This document shows, piece after piece, positions 14,534 through 22,401 of a DNA stretch of 64,000 nucleotides. The position numbers and the translations under genes were made by a program. Source of the DNA: Clostridiales bacterium. Its GTDB lineage: Bacteria > Bacillota > Clostridia > Christensenellales > Aristaeellaceae. Every line of letters starts with the position of its first letter. Position 1 is the stretch's first letter. The stretch covers positions 1 to 64,000 of the forward strand of contig SVGM01000014.1 in NCBI GenBank assembly GCA_015056365.1. Reading direction: 5' to 3'. The notes under the pieces were generated by a model that had not been told where the DNA came from, ran no database searches, and saw only the letters and a program-made list of their open reading frames with translations.

Positions 14534-16180
14534 ATGAACATGAAACGATTTTTGAAGACCCTTGTGGTTCTGTGCATTCTGGCGGGCCTTGCCTACGGTG
14601 CGTATGTTTATTACCAGCGGCAGCAGGTCAAGGCTCCGGAGACGCCAGCGCTGCAGTATACGCCCATCAGGGTGACCACGGGAAGCCTGTCTCGGGAGGT
14701 CATCAGCACGGGCTCTTTGAGCATTGAAAAAAGCGTCAGCGTGAAGTTTCCAGTAGCCCTGACCCTTGGTCAGGTGCAGGTGCGGGCAGGTCAGCAGGTA
14801 GCCCCAGGCGACGCCTTGGCCACCGTGGACGTCTCCTCCCTGGACAGCGCCATTGCTACGCTGAAAACCGAGCTGGAAACGGTGGACTCAACGCTGGTGA
14901 GCCTTGCCAACAGCTATGAGAGCCAGCAGACGCTGTTTGCCCCTGTGTCCGGCCGCGTTAAGAAGTTTTACGGCCAGGTGGGCGACCGGGTGGAGGACGT
15001 GGTGGCCGAATACGGCTGTCTGTACGTGCTCTCCATTGACGGCAAGATGTGCGTGCAGATCCCGGTTACAGAGGGGATGATGCTGGGCGACCGGTTTGGC
15101 ATCATCAATGCCAGCGAGCAAGGCTACAGCGCGGCAGTCAACCGCATGGAAGACGGCATGGCAACGCTGATCTTTGCAGACACGGCAGCGATGCCGGGGG
15201 AGGAAGTCACCGTTGTGCTCAGCGATACCGAGACCCTCACTGCCACCTGTGAAATTCATATGCCCATGGAGGTTTCCTCCACCTTGGAGGGCGTGATCAC
15301 CACCTGCCTGGTTAGGGAAGACAAGTACATGGACCGCACGGACAGCGCTTATGTGGTCAGCTACCTGACGCTGACCCAGGAATACCGGGATGCGCAGATC
15401 CAACGTCAGGGGCTGGTCGAGCAGCTCAGCATCCTGCGCGGCTTGAAAAAAGATCCGGTTCTCCGGGCAGAGGAAGCCGGGATCATCAGCAGCGTGACGG
15501 CGGTGGATGGTTCCGTGGTGGCCAAGGACGACGAGCTTTTGGTCATGTACGTGGGCATGCCGGACCAGATGGTCATCAGCGTAGACGAATTGGATATCAT
15601 CCATGTGAAGGTGGGGCAGACCGCCACCGTAGCTATGGACGCGATCACCGATAAAGAGTACAACGCCACCGTTACCTATTTGTCCACCATGGGCACCGCA
15701 TCCAGCGGCATTACCAGCTATGACGTGATCGTGCAGCTGGAGGCGGATGACCAATTGAAGCTGGGAATGAACGGAACGGTGACCATCGGCGTAGGGCAGC
15801 AGGAGGATGTGCTTCTGGTTCCCCTTACGGCGCTGCAGAGCGACGCGCAGGGCAGCTATGTATGGCTTTACAGGGAAGGCTTTGAATCCACTGAGGATGC
15901 TCCGGGAATCAAAACCTATGTCAGCACTGGCATGTCCAACGAGGACTATGCTGCCGTGACCGGCGGGCTCAGAGTCGGCGATCTGGTGTTGGTGGTGCGC
16001 AGCGCGGCCATGGGGAACACCGGGAACGGCCAGTTCCAGCCGGGCAATATGCAGATGCCGGGCGGTATGCAAATGCCGGGCGGCGGTATGCAGCAGGATC
16101 GCACAAACAGACAGAATACAGGCATGCCGGGCGGCCAGGGCGGCTCGAGACAGCCTCAGGGCGGCAGTTCCGGCAGGTGA
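14534..16180 (+). CDS. efflux membrane-fusion (MacA/HlyD-like) protein
   Basis: The product is 548 aa. One N-terminal membrane helix (residues about 5-25) anchors it outside the membrane. Then come a split biotinyl-lipoyl domain (QVRAGQQVAPGDALATVD and an APVSGRVKKFYGQVGD half), a short helical hairpin and beta-barrel segments. The last ~45 residues are a low-complexity Gly/Met/Gln-rich tail with MQMPGG repeats. In Gram-positive bacteria such proteins work with a MacB-type ABC pair to export peptides or drugs. AAGGAG precedes two candidate ATGs (14534, 14540). First gene of a three-gene operon. Substrate unknown. Confidence 0.85.
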   Translation: MNMKRFLKTLVVLCILAGLAYGAYVYYQRQQVKAPETPALQYTPIRVTTGSLSREVISTGSLSIEKSVSVKFPVALTLGQVQVRAGQQVAPGDALATVDVSSLDSAIATLKTELETVDSTLVSLANSYESQQTLFAPVSGRVKKFYGQVGDRVEDVVAEYGCLYVLSIDGKMCVQIPVTEGMMLGDRFGIINASEQGYSAAVNRMEDGMATLIFADTAAMPGEEVTVVLSDTETLTATCEIHMPMEVSSTLEGVITTCLVREDKYMDRTDSAYVVSYLTLTQEYRDAQIQRQGLVEQLSILRGLKKDPVLRAEEAGIISSVTAVDGSVVAKDDELLVMYVGMPDQMVISVDELDIIHVKVGQTATVAMDAITDKEYNATVTYLSTMGTASSGITSYDVIVQLEADDQLKLGMNGTVTIGVGQQEDVLLVPLTALQSDAQGSYVWLYREGFESTEDAPGIKTYVSTGMSNEDYAAVTGGLRVGDLVLVVRSAAMGNTGNGQFQPGNMQMPGGMQMPGGGMQQDRTNRQNTGMPGGQGGSRQPQGGSSGR

Positions 16181-16221
16181 ACGGCGCATCTTGACCGTAT
16201 GAACAGAAAGGAGCTTCAGCT

Positions 16222-16932
16222 GTGATTCGGATGGAGAACATCGTCAAGCAATACAAGCTGGGCGGCGAGGTCATTTATGCGCTGGACCATGTTTCACTCC
16301 ATGTGGCGAAGGGAGAGTATGTGGCGATCATCGGCCCCTCCGGCAGCGGTAAGTCCACCCTGATGAACATCATCGGCTGTCTGGACACCGCAGACAGCGG
16401 CGAATACCTGCTGGCAGGCAAAAAGATCGGCAGCTATTCCCAGCGCCAGCTGGCAAGGCTTCGCAATCGCCATATTGGTTTTATTTTTCAGGGGTTTCAT
16501 CTGCTTCAGAAGCTGTCCGCGCTGGAGAACGTGGAGCTGCCGCTGATCTATCAGCAGGTAGGCAGACGGGAGCGGCGCAAGCGTGCCAAGGCGGCGCTGG
16601 AAAGCGTAGGGCTGGGGAAGCGCATCCGGCATAAGCCCACGGAACTGTCCGGCGGCCAGCAGCAGCGCTGCGCCATTGCCCGCGCGCTGGTTACCCGGCC
16701 CAATCTGATCCTGGCTGACGAGCCTACCGGTAACCTGGACAGCCGCACCGGTCAGGAGATCATGGCTATGCTGGATGAATTGCATCAGGCAGGCAATACC
16801 ATTGTCCTCATCACCCACGACAGCGACGTGGCTGCCCGGGCAGACCGGCTGATCCGCATCGTAGACGGCCGCGTGTATGAGGACACGGCAGGCGGCGACG
16901 CTGACAAACAAGACCTGGCAAAGGAGGCGTAA
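16222..16932 (+). CDS. ABC transporter ATPase (MacB/LolD type)
   Basis: The product is 236 aa. Walker [10 protein letters not shown] is at residues 38-46, the signature LSGGQQQR and Walker [13 protein letters not shown] follow, and the H-loop is in LITHDSD. It is the energy unit for the adjacent FtsX-fold permease. GTG at 16222 is the likely start, 8 nt after AAAGGAG; the next ATG is at 16231. The C-terminal ~15 residues are acidic and variable. Confidence 0.93.
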   Translation: MIRMENIVKQYKLGGEVIYALDHVSLHVAKGEYVAIIGPSGSGKSTLMNIIGCLDTADSGEYLLAGKKIGSYSQRQLARLRNRHIGFIFQGFHLLQKLSALENVELPLIYQQVGRRERRKRAKAALESVGLGKRIRHKPTELSGGQQQRCAIARALVTRPNLILADEPTGNLDSRTGQEIMAMLDELHQAGNTIVLITHDSDVAARADRLIRIVDGRVYEDTAGGDADKQDLAKEA

Positions 16933-16936
16933 GGGG

Positions 16937-18109
16937 ATGGAATCCATGTCCATGGCCTTTAAGGCCATTTTGTCCAACAAGATGCGCTCCTTCCTGACCA
17001 TGCTGGGCATTGTGATCGGCGTGGTGTCCATCGTGGTGCTGACGGCCATCGGCCAGGGTACCAATGCCGCTGTCATCAGCAATATCGAAGACATGGGCAC
17101 CAATTTGCTCAGCGTGAGCATTTTTGCCCGTCGAAACAATCCCGTGACCTTGGATGCCTTGCGTGCCATGAACCGGGAACACGAGAGCATTGCGCAGGTC
17201 GCTCCGCTGCTGAACTCCACCGGAACGGTGAAGGCTGGCCTGATCCTGTACGAGGACGGCAGCATCATTGCCACCACCCCCGGCTATGATCAGATCCGCG
17301 GCTGGACGCTGCGCTACGGGCGCTTTCTCACCGAGCCGGACAACGACAACCGTTCCTTTGTGGCAGTCCTGGGGCAGGAGGCGGCAGTGGAGCTGTTCGG
17401 CTCCGTGAATGCCGTAGGCCTGACCATGAACTACCAGGGCTATACCTTTACTGTGGTGGGCGTGCTGGATGAGATCGGCACCACGGTTTCGGGTTCCGGC
17501 GATAATCTGATCATCATTCCCTTTTCCCTGGGCGAGCGGTTGTTCCGCTCCAAGGGCATCAGCAGCTTTTATGTGTCTGCCACTGGCTCTGACACCATTG
17601 ACGAAGCGCAGAGCGTGGTGGAAGCCCATCTGGATAAGCTCATGAGCACCTCCACCTCCTCCAGCAGCTACCGCATCAACAATCAGTCGGCCATGCTGGA
17701 GGCGCTCAACGAGTCCACCTCCCAGCTGACGCTGATGTTGGCCGGCATTGCGGCTATTTCGTTGCTGGTGGGCGGCATTGGCATTATGAACATCATGTTG
17801 GTGTCCGTATCCGAGCGTACCCGCGAGATCGGCATCCGCAAGGCCATCGGCGCAACCCGCGGAAACATTCTCAGCCAGTTTTTGATCGAGGCGCTGACGG
17901 TGAGTCTGTTGGGCGGAATGATCGGTCTGGGCATCTCCTGGGGCGCCTGTACCATGCTGGCGCCGGCGCTTGGCATGACCATGATTTTCTCCCCCAGCAT
18001 CGCCTTTCTGGCGATTGGGTTCTCTGTGCTGATCGGCGTGGTGTTCGGCCTCTATCCTGCCGCCAAGGCTTCCGGACTCAAACCCATCGAAGCGCTCCGC
18101 CACGAATGA
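16937..18109 (+). CDS. MacB-like ABC permease (FtsX fold)
   Basis: The product is 390 aa. It has one membrane helix near the N-terminus (FLTMLGIVIGVVSIVVLTAIG), a large extracellular MacB_PCD domain (residues about 40-255), and three C-terminal helices with the family motif ERTREIGIRKAIGATRG. With the two preceding genes it forms a complete MacAB-type exporter; there is no TolC partner, as expected in a monoderm. The start is ATG 16937, after AAGGAGG in the end of the ATPase gene and 4 nt past its stop. Confidence 0.92.
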   Translation: MESMSMAFKAILSNKMRSFLTMLGIVIGVVSIVVLTAIGQGTNAAVISNIEDMGTNLLSVSIFARRNNPVTLDALRAMNREHESIAQVAPLLNSTGTVKAGLILYEDGSIIATTPGYDQIRGWTLRYGRFLTEPDNDNRSFVAVLGQEAAVELFGSVNAVGLTMNYQGYTFTVVGVLDEIGTTVSGSGDNLIIIPFSLGERLFRSKGISSFYVSATGSDTIDEAQSVVEAHLDKLMSTSTSSSSYRINNQSAMLEALNESTSQLTLMLAGIAAISLLVGGIGIMNIMLVSVSERTREIGIRKAIGATRGNILSQFLIEALTVSLLGGMIGLGISWGACTMLAPALGMTMIFSPSIAFLAIGFSVLIGVVFGLYPAAKASGLKPIEALRHE

Positions 18110-18139
18110 GCAGGGCAGCGGGATTTGCAAAATACAAAA

Positions 18140-18349
18140 GACGCAGCTGAAGAAGCTGCGCCTCAGGTTGTTGAAAAAGTGCGGGGTGCAGGGGCCTCAG
18201 GCCCCTGCCGGGTGTGGGCAGAGCCCACAAACCTTTACGCCGCAGCGTTTTCCAGTAAGCACAGCGAGCACCGTAGGTGCAAGATGTGCGACTTCTATCG
18301 GAAAGTATGGGTTTGTCGACAGTCTGAGGCACAGCTGAAAAGCTGCGCC
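18140..18349. repeat. ~210-bp MITE-like element with long imperfect terminal inverted repeats
   Basis: The left end (18140-18180) and the reverse complement of the right end (18311-18349) align as G(A/G)CGCAGCT...GCTG(C/T)GCCTCAG, then TGT/TGA-rich tracts, with about three quarters of positions matching. Each end also folds on itself (AGCTGCG hairpins). The core holds repeat copy B. There is no coding capacity. It may be a non-autonomous mobile element or a complex bidirectional terminator between convergent genes. Confidence 0.5.
18181..18226 (-). repeat. GC-rich intergenic repeat, copy B
   Basis: The reverse complement of this segment carries CCGGCAGGGGCCTGAGG and CCCTGCACCCCGC, matching copy A at 14331-14376 apart from a few small indels. 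Copies A and B flank the exporter operon in opposite orientation. Confidence 0.6.
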
Positions 18350-18392
18350 TTTTGCTTTTAATCCTGCGGCTACCTGCTGCATCCAACCTTCG

Positions 18393-19721
18393 TCAGGCCG
18401 TTGGCTCCGGCATGGAGGCCAGCAGCTTTTGCGCATGCGCCAGCAATGCTTCTCGCTGGTTGGGCAGACGGCTGTTCACTGCCTCCTGCCACAGGGCATT
18501 GAGCAGCGCGCCCATGCAGCGCGCAGGCTGACCGGCGGCATGAACCAGCGGCATCAGATCGTTGCCGTTGACCGCCAGCTGGCGGAGGGACAGCGGGATC
18601 CCGGGCTGGGTGAGCCGCTGGCAGAGAGCTGTACCGTATGCGGCGGCGTCCGGCAGGCGCAGAGCGTTCAGGCCCCGGATGGCGGCGTCCAGCACAGGCA
18701 ACCCGGCAAGGGCGGTCTCCTCGATGGTGGCAGTCTGTGCCTTGAGGGCGCTCATCAGGCGAATGACCGCGGCAGTCTGGGCGGCGTCCCGATTGGAAAA
18801 GTGCAGAGTGAGCATCCGCTCTTCCACCTGCTGGGGCGCGTGGTTTGCGCAGAGTACTGCCATGCGAAGGGGCAAGGGCGCAATGGCTTCCTCTGCGGCA
18901 GGAAGGGCAGACGCTGGGATGGACAAAAGGCAGGGGGCGGTATCCGGCTCGCAGGCAAGGCCGTCCATGACGTACGGCCAGGCGCCGATGCGGCGGATGG
19001 TCGCAAGGCCGCTTTGGGTGGCGGGAGAGCGGCGGTTCAGCTGGGGATAGCGCAGGTCTGCCAGCAGCACCTTCTGCCACTCGTCTCGGAGGCGCTCCGG
19101 GGCGATATCCCCAAGCAACGGCGCATAGCGGGTCAGGCTGTCCATCAGGGCAGGGGTGGGCACAAGATCCATCTCCGCCTGAAACCGGGCGGCTCGCAGA
19201 ATGCGCAGACCGTCATCCTTGAGCACCTGATCCGGGTCCAGGGTAACAGTGTGCAGGATGCCCTGCTGCATATGTGTAAGGCCGCCCGTGGGATCGATCA
19301 CGTCCCCCAGACGGTCAGGGTAGACCCGGCGGTAGAGGGCGTTGACGCTGAAATCCCGGCGCAGGCAGTCCACGGAGATCTGGGTGGTGAACCGCACCGC
19401 CTCCGGCTTGTGGCCGCAGCGGTAGCTGTCCTCCCGGAAGGTGGTGTACTCCGCCATGTGACGCTGGCCGTTATCGTCGGTAATGTGCAGCTCCACTGTG
19501 CCGAAATGGGCGGCTCTCAGGTGGGCGCGTACAGGGGTGCCTTCGCATAGGGCGCACACCTGCTCCGGCAGCGCCGGGCCGCATATGTCTACGTCGCTGA
19601 TGGGCAGTCCCATCAGGGGATTGCGCACCGCGCCGCCCACGATGTACAGCGGCATTTCGGCCGCTTCAAAAACGCGCGCCATGGCACGGAGCCATGGCGC
19701 TTGCATCAGAGCGTCTTTCAT
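18393..19721 (-). CDS. cca: CCA-adding tRNA nucleotidyltransferase family protein
   Basis: The product is 442 aa, a class II polymerase-beta-like nucleotidyltransferase. YIVGGAVRNPLMG and the catalytic DVD (residues 43-45) lie at the N-terminus. The family's RRDFSVNALYRR and DGLRILRAARF motifs follow, then a helical C-terminal half. It adds or repairs the tRNA 3' CCA end; a poly(A) polymerase role cannot be excluded by eye. Its ATG overlaps the pepF stop (ATGA), giving tight coupling. The C-terminal part is more divergent than the catalytic half. Confidence 0.88.
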   Translation of the reverse strand: MKDALMQAPWLRAMARVFEAAEMPLYIVGGAVRNPLMGLPISDVDICGPALPEQVCALCEGTPVRAHLRAAHFGTVELHITDDNGQRHMAEYTTFREDSYRCGHKPEAVRFTTQISVDCLRRDFSVNALYRRVYPDRLGDVIDPTGGLTHMQQGILHTVTLDPDQVLKDDGLRILRAARFQAEMDLVPTPALMDSLTRYAPLLGDIAPERLRDEWQKVLLADLRYPQLNRRSPATQSGLATIRRIGAWPYVMDGLACEPDTAPCLLSIPASALPAAEEAIAPLPLRMAVLCANHAPQQVEERMLTLHFSNRDAAQTAAVIRLMSALKAQTATIEETALAGLPVLDAAIRGLNALRLPDAAAYGTALCQRLTQPGIPLSLRQLAVNGNDLMPLVHAAGQPARCMGALLNALWQEAVNSRLPNQREALLAHAQKLLASMPEPTA

Positions 19722-21472
19722 GCTTTTTCACACAGGGCGACGAACTCGTCCACCTCGCCGCGGACCACGTCCAGCGCGCTGCGCCAGTAGTCGGCGCTGC
19801 GCACGTCAATGCCCAGGTCGGCGGCAACATCGGCGATGGTGCCGCTGCCGCAGGAGGCCAGCATGGCGTCATACTTGGGCAGGAAGGACGCGCCCTCCTG
19901 CTGATAGCGGGCGAACACGCCCAGACCGAACAACAGGCCGAAGGCGTAGGGGAAGTTGTAGAAATGCAGGCCGGTGCTGTAATAGTGACTCTTGTTGACC
20001 CACATGGAGGGATGGCGCAGCTCCTTGTCCAGACCATCGCCATAGGCCTGCTCCTGAGCGTCCAGCATCATCTGGTTCAGCTCCTGGGCGCTGGGGATAT
20101 GGGTCTTGCGGGCTTCGAAAACCGCGCTTTCAAACAGGAAGCGGCTGTAAATGTCCACCACCGTCTGGGTGGCTTCCATCAGGCTGTTCTCCAGCAGCAC
20201 AAAGCGGGTCTTGTCGTCGGCGGTTTCGCGCACGGTGTGGCTCAGCAGCGTCTCGTTGAAGATGGAGGCGGTCTCCGCCAGCTGCATGGGAATGTCCGTC
20301 ATCAGCACGGGTACCCGCTCCAGGCAGCGGTCATGCCAGCCGTGGCCCAGCTCATGGGCCAGGGTGCTTACGTCGGAGAAACTGCCCACAAAGTTGGTCA
20401 GTACGCGGCACATTTTTTTCTGATGATAACCGGCACAGAACGCGCCGCCGGCCTTGCCCTCCCGGGGCAGGAAATCGATCCAGCGGTTGTCAAAGGCATG
20501 GGCCATGAATTCACCCATTTCGGGATGCACTTTGCCAAAGGTGTTCACCAGCAGTTCCCGGGCTTCCTCCACGGTGTAGCGCAGGCTGGCTTCGCCCACA
20601 GGGGCAAACAGGTCATAGAAGGGTAGGCCGTCCTGATGGCCCAGCAGCTTACCCTTGGCGCGCAGATAACGGCGGAAATCCGGCAGCGCTTCCCGAATGG
20701 CGGTGAACATGGCGTCCAGGGTCTCCCGGTCCATGCGGCTCTCGGCCAGCTGCTGGCTGAGGATATCGGGATAATTCCGGGCCTCGCACAGGGTCATGGC
20801 CTGGCCTTTGATGCCGCTGAGGCAGAAGGCCATGGGTGTTTCCACCTTGGCATAGGAGGCCAGCTCAGCTTCGTAGGCGGATTTGCGCACCGCCAGGTCG
20901 GGATCGTATGCCATGCCGCGCACAGCGGGAAGGGGCAGACTCTTGCCGTCCAGCTCCACGGTATGGCTGCCCATCAGGCGGTCGCGCAGCTTGGAGAAAG
21001 CCTCGCCGCCGTCCAGAGACATACGCAACATCCACTTTTCAAGGTCGGCAGGCAGCAGGTGCTCCGCTTTTTCCTTGAACTCGCGGAGCATAAAGGCGTG
21101 CTCCTTGAGCAGATCGCTCTGGGCGATGCATTCTTCCAGGTTGTCCATGCTGCCGATATAGCGGGCAGTGGCGCTCTGGCACAGCTCTACGTCCACCAGC
21201 ATATTGCTCAGCTTGTCCTGATAGCGCTGGGCGTCGGTGTTGTTGCAGTCGGTGGCAAGGGTCAGCTCAGTAAAGCCGTAGGTGTTGCTGAGCAGATTGC
21301 TCATGTCACTGGAGGCGTTCACCAGCATTTCCAGCTTCTGCACGTCGGTGCCGTCAAAAGCAGCCAGTTTCTCCGTGCATTTGCACAGCTCAGCGATCCG
21401 GGCAAGGTCCCCCTCCAGCTGGGGGTCGTCAAAACCGTTGTAAAAGACGGAAAGATCCCAGGTCATGTTCAT
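19718..21472 (-). CDS. pepF: oligoendopeptidase F
   Basis: The product is 584 aa, an M3B zinc metallopeptidase that cuts short peptides in the cytoplasm. HELGH (His373, Glu374, His377) is the zinc site, with the downstream Glu in AETASIFNE. The N-terminal helical M3 region fits the usual ~600-aa length. AAAGGA precedes the ATG at about 10 nt. It lies between a GntR regulator and cca, with a 45-nt gap to the former and a 4-nt overlap with the latter, so peptide breakdown and tRNA end repair appear co-transcribed. Confidence 0.94.
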   Translation of the reverse strand: MNMTWDLSVFYNGFDDPQLEGDLARIAELCKCTEKLAAFDGTDVQKLEMLVNASSDMSNLLSNTYGFTELTLATDCNNTDAQRYQDKLSNMLVDVELCQSATARYIGSMDNLEECIAQSDLLKEHAFMLREFKEKAEHLLPADLEKWMLRMSLDGGEAFSKLRDRLMGSHTVELDGKSLPLPAVRGMAYDPDLAVRKSAYEAELASYAKVETPMAFCLSGIKGQAMTLCEARNYPDILSQQLAESRMDRETLDAMFTAIREALPDFRRYLRAKGKLLGHQDGLPFYDLFAPVGEASLRYTVEEARELLVNTFGKVHPEMGEFMAHAFDNRWIDFLPREGKAGGAFCAGYHQKKMCRVLTNFVGSFSDVSTLAHELGHGWHDRCLERVPVLMTDIPMQLAETASIFNETLLSHTVRETADDKTRFVLLENSLMEATQTVVDIYSRFLFESAVFEARKTHIPSAQELNQMMLDAQEQAYGDGLDKELRHPSMWVNKSHYYSTGLHFYNFPYAFGLLFGLGVFARYQQEGASFLPKYDAMLASCGSGTIADVAADLGIDVRSADYWRSALDVVRGEVDEFVALCEKA

Positions 21473-21517
21473 AGCGGATCCGTTCCTTTCATGATTTGAT
21501 GAGAGATTACGCAGAGA

Positions 21518-22207
21518 TTAGCCGTTCTGCGCCAGCTTACTTTCCTTCAGCGCCAGCAGGCAGGTCTCCTTGCTGCGCTCGATGTGCTTCTTCATCAGGG
21601 CAGTAAAACCTTCCAGATCCTTTTGCTCCACCAGGTCCACCAGCTGATGATGCTCCTGATGAGCGGACTGGCGGCGGTTTTCCTTGGCGATGGCGATGGC
21701 GGAGAAGCGGCGGATGTATTCATCCTGACTTTCGATCACCCGCAGGATACGGCGCTGGCCGGAGATGGAGGTCAGACGGGTATGGAATGCACGGGCCAGG
21801 GGAGAGAGGTGCTCAATGTCGCCGTTCTTTTCGTACTCATCCATCTGGCTGAGCAGGTCGCGCAGCTCGGCGATATCCTCAGGCGTGGCATTCTCAACGA
21901 TGTTGGGCAGGGTGAGCAGCTCCAGAGAGTTGCGGATGGTGTAGATCTCGTTCACGTCCGCAATGGTGAAAGCCCGCACCACCACGCCGCGGCGCATCAC
22001 ATATTCCACCAGACCGTCCCGCTCCAGCTTGCGCAGGGCTTCACGCAGGGGTGTGCGGCTGATGTGCATACGGTCGGCGTAGTCGGTTTCTACAATACGT
22101 GCGCCAGCAGGAATCTCTCCTGTAATAATGGCGCGTTTCAGCGTTTCATAAGCGATCTCGCGGATCGGTTTGCTTTCGGCTGAAGGCGGCAGGGTCATGG
22201 TATTCAT
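21518..22207 (-). CDS. GntR-family (FadR/FCD subfamily) transcription regulator
   Basis: The product is 229 aa. An N-terminal winged helix (residues about 14-78, with RIVETDYADRMHISRTPLRE and REALRKLERDGLVEY) is followed by an all-helical FCD domain. The domain carries metal-ligand-like His/Asp residues (SPLARAFHTRLTS). FCD regulators usually sense small organic acids or sugar acids. A perfect palindrome just upstream suggests autorepression. It is the first gene of an operon with pepF and cca. AAAGGAG precedes the ATG. Confidence 0.9.
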   Translation of the reverse strand: MNTMTLPPSAESKPIREIAYETLKRAIITGEIPAGARIVETDYADRMHISRTPLREALRKLERDGLVEYVMRRGVVVRAFTIADVNEIYTIRNSLELLTLPNIVENATPEDIAELRDLLSQMDEYEKNGDIEHLSPLARAFHTRLTSISGQRRILRVIESQDEYIRRFSAIAIAKENRRQSAHQEHHQLVDLVEQKDLEGFTALMKKHIERSKETCLLALKESKLAQNG

Positions 22208-22237
22208 CTGCTGGTCTCCTTTGTATTTGTTTTGTAT

Positions 22238-22249
22238 TTTGTATACAAA
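22238..22249. promoter_or_regulatory. GntR-type operator palindrome TTTGTATACAAA
   Basis: A perfect 12-bp palindrome directly after the -10 box of the gntR promoter. The TTGTATACAA core is the type of site bound by FadR-subfamily regulators, so autoregulation is likely. Confidence 0.65.
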
Positions 22250-22252
22250 GGT

Positions 22253-22281
22253 ATCCTAACAAAGGACAAAAGACTTGTCAA
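22253..22281 (-). promoter_or_regulatory. promoter of gntR-pepF-cca
   Basis: On the minus strand TTGACA (22281-22276), 17-nt spacer, TAGGAT (22258-22253). Confidence 0.75.
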
Positions 22282-22336
22282 CCCCCTTATTTTCTGGCAG
22301 TTGAAGCTCGCAGGCGCAAGAGCGAACAAACAAAAG

Positions 22337-22383
22337 AAAAACACCGGCTGCCAGTTTTTTGAAAACATCATGGCAGTCGGTGT
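22337..22383 (-). terminator. terminator of dnaE
   Basis: ACACCGACTGCCA pairs with TGGCAGCCGGTGT on the minus strand (one mismatch), followed by TTTTTC. Confidence 0.8.
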
Positions 22384-22401
22384 GAAAGATCGAAATCGGG
22401 A

